64,000 nt of DNA from Thuidium tamariscinum (GCA_947034885.2 OZ019759.1:2668501-2732500); one strand, 5' to 3'. Positions 23,951 to 36,880 are shown, numbered from the stretch's first letter. Notes: generated by a model from the sequence alone, not told the origin. Numbers and translations: made by a program.

Positions 23951-24005
23951 TAATGGTGATAACTAACGATGACAACTAATGGTGACAACTAATGGTTGTG
24001 CTCTT
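23951..24005 (+). repeat. Short tandem ACTAATGGTGATA repeat
   Basis: Four degenerate copies of a ~15-bp unit (ACTAATGGTGATA / ACTAATGGTGACA) run up to and past the MITE, which inserted into this array. Confidence 0.75.
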
Positions 24006-25764
24006 AATATGAGTACTCACACTTTGAATGTGTTTGAATGAAATTGTTTAAAATGGAAGTATTGCTTATCTAGTCTCTAGCTTCTAAATGTATCACATGT
24101 TTAGTCAAAGTTTCAATGACAAATTCTTTTTTCTTTGTGTTTGCAAAAAAAATGCAAGTCTCTCTTATGTATAATGAACATAGTATATAATTAATTAGCA
24201 CCCAAAAAAAATTCAAAATAAAGATAGAGTCATTGAAATTACCTAACTTAAAAAATTTAGGTAAAGATGGGTCTATTTTAATTCACCAAATGTACCTACA
24301 TTGCCCCCATCTTATACGGGCTTGAATGCACGTAATGTCCTAATATATTACAAAGTGCACCCCCCAAGATTTATAAAGTGAATTCTAGGATACAAAATAA
24401 TTATTAGAATTTTGTGTAACTAAAAACTTCTCCATTTGAATTTCTCTATTTTCCAAGCATCAACATATTCATGTATTCTTCATTACCTTCACTAAAAGCT
24501 TAAAAACTAAAAAGAAGAGATTCAAATGAAAACTTCCCCTTTTCATCTAATCAAATCTTAAAGTCATTCTAATGGTGTAATATTCATTAAGTGAATTTTA
24601 GAATAAAAAAGAATGCATGGATATTTGTGAACAATCTTCTCCATTTAAAATTCTCTATTTTTCAAACATCATTATATTTGCGTACTATTTATCAGTTTCC
24701 ACCTTCAACAATAAATAAAAAATAAAAAGGAAGAAATTTAAATTAAAAACTTTTTGTTTTAATTTCTACAAATGTTATTTGAAGGCTCATCCTAATGGCA
24801 AATTATTTATCAAGAAAATTTTAGAACTCAAAATAGGGGATGGAGACTTTAATAACAACTTGCCTATTTCAATTTTTCCTATTTTCAAACCATCATCATT
24901 GTCATGTCTTATTTAGGCACCACCTTGATTTTATCCTAAAAATTAGAAGGAAGAGATATAAGTGAAACTTCTCTTTTTTATTTATACAACTTTATTTTGA
25001 AGGCTTATCCTCATGGTGGATTATTCTATCAAATAGATTTTAGAACTCAAAATAGTAGATAAAGATTTCAATAACAATTTGCCCATTTGAATTTCTTCAT
25101 TTTTCAAGCATCATGATACTCATGTTCTATTTAAATACAACCTTAATTTTGTCTTTAAAATTAGAGGGAAGAGATTAAAAAATGAAATTCCTCTTTTAGA
25201 TTTATGCAACTTTAATTTGAAGGCTCATCTTTTTGGTAAATTATTTATCAAGTGGATGTTAGAACTCAAAATAGTGGATAGAGATTTCAATAACAATTTA
25301 CCCATTTGAGTTCTCTATTTCCAAAGTATCACCATACTCATATCTTAATATTTCACCACCTTCATCTCAATCCTAAAAATTAGTGGAAAGATATTTAAAT
25401 GAAAACATTTGCTTTTTGACTTACAAAAATGTCAAAGAGTTGTTGTGGCAAAAAACATTTATCAAATAAATTCTAGAGTACAAAATAATAGATTGAGATT
25501 TGTATAAGAAGATATCCATTAAAATTTTCCATTCTTGAAGCATCATTCTACTCAAGTATTATTTACTACTTCAATTTAAGATTTTAAAATAAGAACAAAG
25601 AGATTTAAGTGATAACTTCTCCTTTTAGTTTATGTAAATGTCAATGGGTCATCCTCATAGTGTATTATTCATGAATTGAATTTCAAAATACAAAATAATA
25701 AATAGAAATCAATGTAGATTGTTCCCCATTTAATTTATCAATACATAAAAAATTACAATTCCAT

Positions 25765-26125
25765 TTACACAAACATCCATATAATAATAAATTTCCCTGT
25801 CCGCAAAATTTGAATGCTCAATGAAAGTTGTGACATTATCACTCTAATTATCCAGTAGAAAGAACTCATAGATTAAATTAGATACACAAAAATTAAAACC
25901 TTACTATAGATAATCCAAAATAAACAAATTTTGAGAAGAGCTTTGATATTTAGCAAATGAGATTAGACATTTAGGCATTGAAGTCTAATTTCAAACATAA
26001 ACATTGTCTTAGGTCACCAAACATAGAAGGTACATTAATAAATTTAGAAATTGAAGAAAGTGAAGTTATCACAATGAGCTAGACTATTCTTTCCCTCCAT
26101 TTTTCAAAAAAATGCCATACTCTAT
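25765..26125. other. AT-rich non-coding spacer
   Basis: No gene, repeat unit or element end is recognised between the 220-bp array and the second GGCGACC block. Confidence 0.5.
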
Positions 26126-26129
26126 GTTT

Positions 26130-26500
26130 CTTTGGCGACCACTTCTCAAGGGCAACCTCTTGTGGGTGACCGTGGGTGAGGGGCGACCGAAGGTAGGAGA
26201 ACGCGGGTGGAGGTGGGAGCCATTTCCTTACCAAAACTCAAAAAAAGTCATTTTTTGGCCATTTTGGGGCTACTTCGGGTCTGGGGGCGACCTCTTGTGG
26301 GTGACTGCGGGTGTGGGGCGACCGAAGGTAGGAGAACGCGGGTCTAGGGCGACCACGGGTGGAGGTGGGAGCCATTTCTTTGTCCAAGTTCAAAAAAAGT
26401 CATTTTTTGGCCGTTTTGGGGCTACTTCGGGTCTTGGGCGACCTCTTATGGGTGACCGCGGGTGTAGGGCAATTGCAGGTGGAGGTGGGAGCCATTGCCT
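26130..26500 (+). repeat. Second GGCGACC block, tandem ~120-150 bp units
   Basis: Three units, each with GGCGACCTCTTnTGGGTGACnG, a GGGCGACC core, GGTGGAGGTGGGAGCCATT and then (two units) AAAAAAAGTCATTTTTTGG. GGAGCCATT falls at about 26217, 26368 and 26489. The orientation is the same as the block at 21.3 kb, so this is not its inverted partner. A 144-codon frame through it is explained by the repeat. Confidence 0.8.
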
Positions 26501-26926
26501 TGCTTTTGTAACATTCTCTTTTATTTTGGAATTTTTTTGGCATTAGATTGAGATTTTTCAACTTGTTCACTATTTTTCCTATCCACTTGAAAATTTATAT
26601 ATTGTTATTTTTGGTCCTAGGGTTTACATATCATCACACATTACGAAGACCCTAGAATAATGTATTTTTTAAATTAAAAAAAAATTCTATTTATTTCCTC
26701 TTTATTTCTTGTATTGAGCTCTAAAAGCTAAATGCCTTGATTTTTTTCTTTAAGAATGTATTTTAGGAGTTCTTGATTTCTAGGGTCTTTAACTTCAAAA
26801 GAACCATTGTCCCTTAGAGGGACAAATGGAATTTCATGTGTGTACCTAAAGTATCAATTTCCTTCTTGATTTTTGAATTCCTTTTTTTGAAGATAGAACA
26901 ACTGATTAACTTCAAATGAATATACA

Positions 26927-26928
<2 letters not shown>

Positions 26929-26984
<56 letters not shown>
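26929..26984. repeat. (TA)n microsatellite
   Basis: About 28 uninterrupted TA units. A second, shorter (TA)n tract lies at about 27435-27459. Confidence 0.95.
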
Positions 26985-26986
<2 letters not shown>

Positions 26987-27119
26987 TCTATATATTTATT
27001 TATTTTCAATAGTGCCTTGGAGAAAAATGTATGCCCAAATAAGCTCAAAACAAAAGATAGGAGCAATCAAAAACAATTTGAAGAAATTTCATTTTATTTT
27101 TCATATTTTTTCTCATAGA

Positions 27120-27620
27120 TTATATTTTTGCCTACATGAAAAGGTTTGATTCATTTGGATTTGTTATGAAAAAGTTATGGAGAATCTTGTTTTTTAGGCA
27201 ATTAAATCATTGTCTTGAAAAACTAATTGATAGGATTCATATCCAAATGCAATATTTACAATTATTAAAAAGAAGAAGTTCCAAATGGTTTATTTTGTTT
27301 TCAAAAACATTCTCACCATTGGAATTAATGCATTTAAATTTCATCTTAGAGATATTATTAATTTAGATTTTCCTTCTAATCTTGAACCTACTTCTATTTA
27401 ACAATTTTTTGAATAATAAAAATAATTTTTTTCATATATATATATATATATATATATATTTCTTAGACTTTCAACTTAGTACTCCACCATAAAGATTGAA
27501 AGCTCAAAACTTTGTAGTACAAGAGAATTTAAGTTAAGAAGGTTCAAAGTCAAATAACCAAGTCTTGCAATGTGTTGCAAAACTTATTCATTTCACTTTA
27601 AAGTTTAAAAACATATCTTG
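27120..27620 (+). repeat. Diverged direct repeat, copy 1 (with ~28.75-29.7 kb)
   Basis: GATTCATTTGGATT...AATCTTGTTTTTTAGGCAATT, AATGCAATATTTACAA, ATTTTTTGAATA and later TCTTAGACTTTCAA and TGTAGTnCAA recur in order near 28764-29000 and 29580-29660. The copies differ at perhaps a quarter of positions. The second is expanded by about 500 bp near 29.05-29.55 kb. It is non-coding. Confidence 0.55.
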
Positions 27621-28749
27621 CATTCTATGCAATCAAAAATTTTGAAATTTTTTTCACAAATTTTCATACTAGTCAGGTATAAGATTCTAAGGTTGGATGT
27701 GAAAAAATAACAATTTTCAATTTTTTTTCCTTTGCTATAGAAATGGGAGTTTAAATGTTTTTTAGGTAGGAAAAAGGCCTTGGTCCTTCAAGGGTTAAGA
27801 AGTCAAGTGTTCTAAAATTTCCCTTGTTCTTCAAATTGCCCTTCCATATATTGAAAAAATCTTTATTATAATTTTCAAGCTCTTTCTTGAAATTATGCAT
27901 TGAAAATAAACAATGTAGTTGTCTAGTTAAAACTTTTAATGTCATTTAAGAATGAGTGAAAGAAACCCAGAAAGAAAAGATGCATTAGGGAACTATATGG
28001 GTTGACTTTTATGAACCTTGATATCGTTTTTTTATCTCCTAAGATTCTTTCCAGATATCCTACAATAGAAAAAAAAATTAAAGAATTATTAAAGAATTGT
28101 TGGTAGATGACTCTAAAATTATTCTCTGTGAACAAGTGACAACATTTAAAGAAGAGTATAGAGAGAATGCAAGCAAAGTATAAATATACAATGGAATCTA
28201 TTTTGTATTCTATTGGAAAATTTGCCAACTTGATGAAAATTAATTAATAATATAGAAAAATACAATAGTGAAGTATTTGAAAATACATCAACATTAAGGT
28301 GCTTAATGAGGAAGTTGGGTGTATTGCTTCGAAGAAGCAATTGACAAATGGATAGTTGGTGATCTTGCTTATGGATAAACCATGGTTGATGAAGCTCTTG
28401 AAAATAGTTTCCCCCACCCATTATTTTGTAATAGGACATGATATTACTATATTAGCATAAATGATTAGGCCACATTGCATGCCTCTAAATTTCAAAAACT
28501 AATGTAAATAAATTAACAAATTCTTTTATGATGTGCCATTTAGAAAAATATGTTGAATATCTTATATGCAAGGTGATAAGGTGTTGAGGTCTATGCATAG
28601 AATGTCAAATTTGAATTCTCTTGTGCAAATATTTTGTAATTTTTGTCATAAAATTTACTCATTTGTTCATTCCTAAATTACTGCATGAAAAAGTCTACAA
28701 AATGAAATTGAAATATAACACGTAAAGAATCAAGAATCCCGTTGTCTAT

Positions 28750-29700
28750 ATATAAAGCTATGATTCATTCTATTTGGACTAGTGATTAAAAAAATATAGA
28801 CAATCTTGTTTTTTTAGCAATTATAGAAACTTCTTGAAAAATAACGTATTAGATTTCATTTTGAATGCAATTTTTACAAATTTTCTAAGAAACTATTTAT
28901 CAAGTTTAAATTTTCTTCCTAGAAGAATCACACAATTAGAATTTATATGTTTCAATTCTATCCTAGAGCTATCAATAATTTATTTTTTTGTTTGACATAT
29001 TTCTACTTAACAATTTGTAAACTCCTAAGTATTCATGCAGCTATTTTTTGGTTGTTGCTTGACTTTGGGTAGAATTTTGGGCTTTATTTTTTTTTTCAAT
29101 TTAAAAAAAATTAGATTGTCTTTCAACATTTACATTCAAAACTAAGATCAATGTGATCAAACAAAAATTATAAGAAAAATAGCAGGAAGTGTTTAGAATT
29201 GCATAGTGTTGAAAAATTTAATATTTGGAGAAAATGTTGATTCTTTCATTATTAGATCTTTTTCATTTTTTCACAAATCAATAGAAACCACAATTTTGAC
29301 CAATCCAAAAAAAATTCAAGTGCTAAAGATGAAATTTGTATTTTTGGTGATTTTTTTGAAGTTATATCTTCAAAATTCATTTGAAGATAATCTAAAAACA
29401 ACTCTAAAATTCAACCTATATAGATACTTTCTATTTTTTGTGTTTCACATAATCTTTTTTGATGATAACTTCAAAAAAGTTATAGAACTTGTATTTTATC
29501 ACATTTGCATTTTGTCCTAACCCCTTGGGCTTTGAGGGGTTAGAGATTGAAAACACATTTGTTTTTTTGGAATTATTTTTCTTAGACTTTTAAATTAATT
29601 TTTTTATTATAATATAACATAAAAAACAAAGTCTGTAGTGCAAAAAATCTCCACGAATAACGGTCAAAGTCATTGAAATTGTAGTCCAATATTCAAAATT
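28750..29700 (+). repeat. Diverged direct repeat, copy 2
   Basis: Partner of the block at 27.1-27.6 kb in the same order. Its right part runs into the large inverted repeat at 29.66 kb. A 104-codon frame at 29206-29520 falls in the expansion and looks like a chance AT-rich frame. Confidence 0.5.
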
Positions 29701-30612
29701 TTATTTTTCCAACTTGAATGCTAATATCTTCTAATGGGTGATTGCAAGACACACTTGTACTATTTGTTGCGTTTTATCACACTTTAGATTTAGATTTTTT
29801 TTAGCCATAAATTTTGTGTTTTAGCTTCAAATGATTCAAAATTTATTGGGAAGCTACTCATGGCTATTATGTATCTATAATGAATTTTGGAGATTTTTCA
29901 AAAATAACTTATTATTTTTAAATAGCCCCAAAAATTTCTCACAATACTTGATTTAGGGATTTTTAGCACCATTTACCTCCCAAAAAAAGGAATTTTGATC
30001 TAGAATTTGGAGAGGATGGTCTCTTAGTATATTTATAGCTACTGTCTAAATGAATTTTAAGAATAGACTTATTTTTATGTGTTGTAGAAGTCCACAAAGA
30101 GAGCTGCATTTTGCATTTTTTTCCAAAGGTATAAAACATTATTTTGGTGAGTTTTTTGGTCAAATCTCATCTTCAAATTTTTTTTCCAAATGATGTATTT
30201 TTATGTATTTTAAGAAAAAATGCAAAATGAAGCTCTCTTTGTAGACTTCTACAACACATTAAAGTAAGTATTTTAAAAATTCATTTAGACAGTAGCTATA
30301 AGTCTACTAAGAGACCATCCTTTCTAAATTTTAGGTCAAAATTCGTTTTTTTCGGAGGTAAATGGTGCTAAGAACCCCTAAATCAAGTATTGTGAGAAAT
30401 TTTGGGGGCTATTTAAAAATAATAAATTATTTTTGAAAAATCTCCAAAATTCATTATAGATATATAATAGCTATGAGTATCTTCCCTGCCAATTTTAAGT
30501 CATTTGGAGCAAAAACAAAAAAGTTATGGCCAAAAATAAATAAAAAACTAAGGTGTAACAAAAGGCTTTAAGTGTTTCTTGCAATCACTGTAATCTATAT
30601 AGTCAAAGCTCA
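29660..30612. repeat. ~950-bp imperfect inverted repeat
   Basis: The left arm (about 29660-30125) and right arm (about 30205-30612) mirror each other: GGTCAAAGTCAT/AGTCAAAGCTCAT, ATTGCAAG, TAGCCATAA/TGGCCATAA, AAATAGCCCC, CACAATACTTGATTTAGGG, GCACCATTTACCTCC, GAGGATGGTCTCTTAG, TAGCTACTGTCTAAATGAA, AGAAGTCnACAAAGAGAG. The centre is near 30165. It is non-coding and has hairpin-RNA potential. Confidence 0.8.
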
Positions 30613-30659
30613 TGAAAATTTTACCACATGATCTTAGACAAGTGAAGTACAAGATTTTA

Positions 30660-30957
30660 CCTGGGGAAGACACTTCTTGTATATTTGGGGGATCCACGTG
30701 CGGCGATGGGGTATTTTTAGGGGGGCTATCAATTACTTGTAATCATTACTTGGCAACATTAAAAGAGCCCCTATTTTACCATAAAGTGGAAAAATCAGCC
30801 ATATTATCATCCCTATTTTATTTTTAAAACACTTTGCCTTTTTAATGTCCTTTATTTTATATGTAAATTTCTTATAAATTTTACCTAAGATTATTTAAAT
30901 GTACCCTGTATTCCGCCGCACGTAGGTTATTAAAAAACGGGAAGTGTCCTCCCCTAG
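30660..30957. mobile_element. 298-bp hAT-type MITE, copy 1
   Basis: An exact 8-bp duplication AGATTTTA flanks it (30652-30659 and 30958-30965). Ends are CCTGGGGAAGACACTTC and, inverted, CTAGGGGAGGACACTTC. The second copy (35906-36203) has the same length and opposite orientation. It is non-coding. Confidence 0.88.
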
Positions 30958-30965
30958 AGATTTTA

Positions 30966-31768
30966 TTGTTATATTCTAAATTTTTATTTTTTGTATTCTT
31001 AGATGAGTGAAATTTTTTTTAACAGCAATAGAAGAGGTCACCCCCTTTCTTTTTAATGCAATGGGGTTTTCCCATTTGCTAAAAAAAAAGGTCTTTTCGG
31101 TACTCCCTTGTTAATTTCAAAGTAGATTCTATTTTATATTTGATAGTCCTACTCCAAGTCATATTTCAAGTATGATCCTTATTTTCTCACAAAAAACCAG
31201 GACCAATCACTAATTTTACCAAAGAGTAATAAGTATCTACATCAGCTGTAAAGAAACAAAAGTTATTTACACATGAAGTTCAATCTATGATTAAACTTAG
31301 TGTGCTTTATCATTGTTATTTACCATGGTGCTATCTGATTTGTTTTAGAAGAAACTAAATTAGCATTGCATTGGCAGTAAATCATCAAGTATACAGACGT
31401 TAAAAAAAACTTGAGTTTTAAAAAAAACACCTTGTCAAGTGTAGTGAAAGATCTCTAGTATCAAGGACCATCTCAGGTCACCCCAATGGCCTAATCAAGC
31501 TCTGTACAAAGCATCGAGACTTATCCTGAGATAACTTTTTGCAATTCTACCCGGTACAAGCTGAAACTCAGTCAAAGACCAGTTTGTAAATTACAGAAAT
31601 AGTGAAGCAACGATTTACTGGTAAAACACATTCCAAGATAAACTAATCCAAGTAATGCCAGGCAAAAGCAAAGCAAGCACAGCAGGTTGCTTGATAAATT
31701 CATGCAGTCTTTTCCAAAAGGAATAATTGTTTGGAATTCTTAACAAAGAATTTCTCCAGGAGGTGGTA
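30966..31768. other. Spacer between the MITE and element A
   Basis: No gene or repeat family is recognised. This is C-internal sequence that received element A. Confidence 0.5.
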
Positions 31769-31777
31769 GTCCTCACC

Positions 31778-31900
31778 CAGGGTTGCTAGCAGGCGAGCCT
31801 AGGAGCGTGAGCCTGTGAGCGGGAAATTTTTTCAAGGAAAAATTTCATTTTGGACCTATGACCGTGGATAAGTGAAGGGGGTCTTATGACCGTAGTTTAG
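31778..31900 (+). repeat. Element A left terminal and subterminal repeats
   Basis: About 48 bp of terminal repeat (CAGGGTTGCTAGC, then AGGCGAGCCTAGGAGCGTGA, then GCCTGTGAGCGGGAA) are followed by two CCTATGACCGTGG/CTTATGACCGTAG subterminal copies at about 31855 and 31882. Confidence 0.85.
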
Positions 31901-32024
31901 TGTTTTAGGGTGAAGTTTATCAATCTTTTCGAGTTAGAATTTGGTGTTTAGGGAAAGAACGTTGAAATGTTGTTGGTTAAAGTATAATTCATACAATGAA
32001 AAATGAAATGTCAATTTCGTGAGT

Positions 32025-35000
32025 CTAAATCATTGAGAACTCAATCTCAGAATGAGAACTCTTTAACGACTTAGAAGACTCTCTACCCTTATATGCTGAC
32101 CCATCTATAAACTGTAAAACATTTAGGGCATATGTGTCTTTATGATGTTTTGGTTTAGAGGAACCAAAAGTCACAAAGGCACTTGCCATTTGCTTTGGAT
32201 AGACGGGAAGGTTGAAAGTCTTTTGAGGACTCAAAAAAAAGACTTTACTTCAGTATGTTGGCATCTTCCAACATCAATCCTCAATGACTGCAAACCAATA
32301 TATATAGAGTTAGACTTTTTGGATGATTAATTCACCATGCAATTCACTAAAAAATTAAAAAAGTTCCAACTTACTCATTGAATTTTTTTTTGCAAGTGAA
32401 TTTTTGGGGCACCAATGGCAATTCATCTTGATCCTATGACAAGGCTATAACTAGTGTTGACGTGGACTTCTTCATGGGTTTGAATATGGCATCAAAGATG
32501 TCTTTGTTATCTTTCAAAGCCACAATGTGGCGGCCCATGGCATGGCAAACAATAATACAAGCCCCTAGACAAGCCACGAATACACATTGATTAGTTCACT
32601 CCATTTTTTGTTGAAATCATGTTGAATAGAGACATTTGGAAGAAGACATTAACATGTGGATGCGATGCAATCTAGAACCAAATCACCTTCACTGTTAGAG
32701 TGCTAGTAGCTTTGAGGAGGATTTGGAAGAAGTGCGGATTTTTTTTGCACGCCCCTCTCCACGGCTTTGCTCCATTCATGGCCATGTCATCCTCATGAGT
32801 GTAGTTTATGAGCATGTTGTCCTTGGCAATGTTGACATTGGCCTTCTTCATGAAAGAGAAATTGAACTTCCCTTTGTCTTTGAGGTTCTTCACGAGGAGC
32901 ATGATCCCAAACTTTTGTATCTACGGATTAGGTGAGGCAAATGTTGATTAGAAATGCATTGGAAGATGAACATGATGACTGGTTTGCAGAAGCCAAGAGA
33001 ATGGAATGGAGTTTACCGTCTGTTTGTTGTCAATGGCTAAGGTTAAGTGCATGTGGTTCATACCCATCCACTCCTTCTTCTTGACCATGTCATATACATC
33101 ACACAATGCAGTAATGTCGCTCTTTGATTTGATGCCATACGAGTGGAAGACGATGACACAATCGTCGTCTTGGAGATGCTTGCACACAAAGCTGAAGGTA
33201 GACTGGAGGGCCTCATCTTCAATGTCTTCATTCCAATTAGGCACATCATCTTTAGGAAAAGACAACCCTAGGATAGACAAGTTCTCAAGGCAATCAAAGA
33301 AGACAACGTCCACCCCCGATCAAGTATTCCACTGCCTATAGAAATATTTGTTTTTTGTTGTAGACACCTACCAAGTGCCAACATGAAGTACATCATCAAA
33401 TGAAGAAGTAGCATGTACTCTATTGATGTTGACAAGACAAAATGAACAATGACCAATTTGAAGTTTGAAGTGAGTACTTTCCTCAAGAAGGCCAAGACTT
33501 GTAACAAGTGGGCTTGTTGGAGTCCATGTCTTCCACAAGTTCCACGATGGAGACATTGAGGATTAAGTCTTTGAACTTGATGAACTCTTTGTCGGTGAGA
33601 AGAAATCCTTGAGATATATGAGTGATGACCTCCTCCAAGAACTCTGATAAAGTGGCCTTCCTCTTGACTCCACTCTGAGATCCAACCTAGAGTTGAAAGC
33701 CTTGATCAATTGTGGAGGATGTTGGGACTTGGGCGGTCGCCTTGGCCTTCTTCTTCCCTTTGTTGTTGGCCTATTCCTCCTTGTCCTTTTCCTACTCTCT
33801 TTCCGTGAACTTGGCAAGTCTCTCCACTTCCTTCTTTTCCTTGGCATCGAGTAGAACTTGGACTCGTGCTTTCTTCTTCATGTCGTTAGCATTCCTCCTA
33901 TGAATGGCTTTCCTCCTCTACCTATCCGTCAAGCCAGTGAACTCATCCTCTTCCAAGTCAATGGCCCCTTTGCCCTCCAAGTATTCATGTAGTTGTGCGT
34001 CTGATTCATGGGTGAATCCTACAAAGCAGTCCAAATACAAGGCTCTTCCATTGAGATGAGCAGCACTTGGTGAACATGCATAGCTGGCTCACGGAGAACA
34101 TGTAATCAATGGAGTTGCGGTCCAACTATGAAGATAAGAAAGGTGGCAAGTCCCTTCATTCAATTGCCCCCTTTTCTTGGGGCTCATACTTGAAGTACCT
34201 ACCACGCTGATCAATTGAATGAATAGAGAGAAGTAACAAATTCTAGCAACTAATATCTTCTTGAGTTTCAAATGGTATGTCCTTTGATAACAAACATGAT
34301 AGAATTGTGAGCAACAAGGTCAAAGCGTAAGGCAAATGACTTTAGAAAAACATTGACCAATGTTTGAAGTATATTGGAAAAGAATTCTTTGGACCACTAA
34401 GTTGAAGCTTTTGCAATTCATGAATGAATTGCCTTTCTTAAAGTAATTAGCACCTTTGAAGATAGGTCCGAATCATTGGTCCTAGATCTTCCTCCTCCAT
34501 CCCTTGATGTGGTCAGGCAATGTCTCTAGCTACTGCGGGACCATCATGTCAATCTTGAGATTGTCATGTCTGACCATCCCATCGAAGTATTGGACCGAAG
34601 CATCCTTGATCTGTAGAAAATGTTGATTAGAACAAGAAATTCATTTCATGTACCAAAACATGAGATGCAAAGAAAGTACCTATAAGCACTTCCACCAAAA
34701 AAAATAACAACATGAATCTAAAATGGTGTGAACAAATGAACTTATCCCTACATACCAGATGTACTTGTTGAAGAATGGCTTGAGATGTGATTTAGCGATG
34801 GGTTTGGCTAGGAACTTCCTAGCATCATGAGACGGAATGGATGTGTTCCACCACTTGAGGAACTTCATTTTGTGGTATGGTGTCGTGCTGCAGGTGACCA
34901 CCATCTGCAATTTCTCGAGCATCATTTCGGACACCTCATTGGAGCTTCAATGCCTCTCCACCTAGACAACCACAAAGCCATTGAATTTCATTTTGAATGC

Positions 35001-36676
35001 AAGGAAGAATGACAGTGAGAGAAGACATGATCAATGAAGCAATTCAACTAACCTCTGCAAGGAATTGCGTTCCATGAGCGGGAGCGGCAATGGTGAGGAG
35101 CTTGATCATCTTGACATAGAATTTGACATTATTTTTCTTGGCTTCCACCCTCATGGATAGAGTTTTCCCTTTTGCGGTTTGATTATCAGGTGATGATGTC
35201 TCTGTGTATCTCCAAAGCATTGCATCTGCCGCCATGACAATCTCTTGTTGTCTATTCCCACATTTTTTTCAAACCTCAGCAAATGAAAGAAACCAAGGCA
35301 ATAACAAGAAACAGAGAGTGGATGTAAAGGAGAGGCCTTTTGTAAGTCTTACCCTGAAGATGAGGGAAGTGAAGACCTCTATAGGTATGGAGTACCATGC
35401 CCTTTTTGCTAGTAGTGCAATACATTTCTTTCTCTCCAAAGGCCTGAGCATTTCATTGAACTTTTCCATGGATAGTAGGCCATACTTTTGCACCTAGTAG
35501 AGAGTGTATACGAGGTTGGTTTTGATGTGTGAATCCTCTGTGGATCTATACATTCCATCCAATTTAAATAAGGTAGGAATTGATTGTCATTGTGTAGAAC
35601 AAGATGCAATTGAAAATACAATGAATGCAAGACAAGCAAGAGAGAGTAGAATTGTTTTCATGCACCTACTTATTGATGTTGTGCATGACCTACATAACGA
35701 GCTCAATTTTCCCCTTCGTGTTTAAGAGAATGTTGTCCACCGCATAGTGCCAATTACAGTTGGTGGCATACATCATGGAAATGATGTTCATCCATACAAG
35801 GAGTCTATGGTTTCCGTGACAAACAAAGAACTTAGAGTTTTTGAGGCACTTGAGAGCTAGATTGACATCCAATTGGCTTTCAAACTCTATATTTTTGCGT
35901 TTCCACCTAGGGGAGGACAATTCCCGTTTTTTAATAACCTATGTGCGTCGGAATATAGGGTACATTTAAATAATCTTAGGTAAAATTTATAAGAAATTTA
36001 CATATAAAATAGGAGACATTAAAAAGGCAAAGTGTTTTAAAAATAAAATAGGGATGATAATATGGCTGATTTTTCCACTTTATGGTAAAATAAGGGCTCT
36101 TTTAATGTTGCCAAGTAATGATTACAAGTAATTGATAGCCCCCCTAAAAATACCCCACCGCCGCACGTGGGTCCCCCAAATATACAAGAAGTGTCCTCCC
36201 CGGGGTTTCCATAGAGGGGCCCGCTCATCCATTTCTTCCTTAGTGAATTGTAAGGATTCTCTCGCCTCATTGGTGGTAGACACATAGAAGACAGCTACAT
36301 CATTCTGATATCCACCTATGAATTCCCTCTCTAGGAACTGGATGTCGCATGAGAGAGTAGGTAAAACCATTGGTATAGCAAACATCCTACAAAGAGGAAT
36401 AGAGAGGCGGAAGGTCTTCTCAGGCTTCATCCTGAAGGCATTGATGGTGGTGATGGAGTCCACCTTCTGCAGCCTTTGGAGGTTGTCTTCAAGGAGTTCC
36501 TTTTCTTCATCGTCACCCACGTCATCTCCCTTTAACATCCCTACATCTTCTTCACCCACCACTCTAGATTGATTGAAGTCTCCATCCCCCCTAATGTCGG
36601 GTTGAAGGTTATCTTCTTTTCCAAGAATCTCCGTGATTCTATCTTCTTGCCTTTCAGCTACCGATGTGACATCCAT
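32025..36676 (-). pseudogene. Element A ParB-like/methyltransferase gene, decayed
   Basis: It starts at ATG 36676 (MDVTSVAERQEDR), right after an AG acceptor-like TTGCAA, in the same position as the B copy. Exons match B in order: LEREFIGGYQNDVAVFYV (about 36300), the ParB-like motif FFVCHGNHRLLVWMN (about 35790-35825, with His for the first Asp of DGNHRL), QKYGLL...WYSIPIEVFTSLIF (about 35270-35490), a helical block (35044-35235), KLQMVVTCSTTPYHKMKFLK (about 34850), the coiled coil (33560-33850), the methyltransferase-like part with DVVFFDCLENL (about 33290) and LQDDDCVIVFHSYG (about 33160), KPWRGACKKN (about 32760), GRHIVAL (about 32525), and the C-terminal SYALNVLQFIDGSA-like end (about 32115). 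A 298-bp MITE splits the ParB exon. Many stops and frame changes make it non-functional. Confidence 0.75.
35906..36203. mobile_element. 298-bp hAT-type MITE, copy 2, inside the ParB exon of A
   Basis: Ends are CCTAGGGGAGGACA and, inverted, CCGGGGAGGACACTTC. An 8-bp duplication with one mismatch flanks it (CGTTTCCA at 35898-35905, GGTTTCCA at 36204-36211). The exon reading resumes across the duplication in the expected place, so the insertion postdates the gene. Confidence 0.85.
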
Positions 36677-36880
36677 TTGCAAATCCAATTCCATCACTTA
36701 AAATAAAAAGGGACATTGAATGAATGCACATGACATCATTGATCATTGATGAGCCAAAATAGTGAACCCTTTACATTAAATTGGAAGTCCAAAATGACTG
36801 TTGTTTTGATTGCAAAAAAATTTCACTAAGTAGTAGACTCAAGGAGCTCTCAGAACTACATGGGCAATCTGTGGTGCCAT

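Larger units (their letters stand above)
22900..25760 (+). repeat. Degenerate ~220-bp tandem array, interrupted
   Basis: A recurring unit has CATTTGAATTTnTCTATTTTnC AAGCATCA, then TATTCATGT..TATTT, CACCTTCA, AAAAATTAgAAGGAAGAGAT, AACTTCTCCTTTT, TCATCCTAATGGT and TTTTAGAA..CAAAATA. The CATCA anchor falls at about 23131, 23350, 24455, 24664, 24885, 25106, 25325 and 25538, i.e. every 209-221 bp except for one gap. The gap (about 23500-24380) holds other sequence, including a hAT-type MITE. No protein is encoded. It could be a satellite seed or internal repeats of element C. Confidence 0.75.

Noticed and set aside
26112-26546. 144-codon plus-strand ORF in an AT-rich desert
   Set aside because: It reads through three tandem GGCGACC-rich units; the peptide repeats with the DNA and has no family likeness.
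28146-29520. Several 70-105 codon frames in AT-rich DNA (both strands)
   Set aside because: Composition is Phe/Lys/Ile/Asn-rich as expected of random AT-rich frames, with no homology to the neighbouring families.
36037-36285. 82-codon minus-strand ORF similar to one at 30612-30827
   Set aside because: The similarity is explained by the shared 298-bp MITE; it is not a gene.
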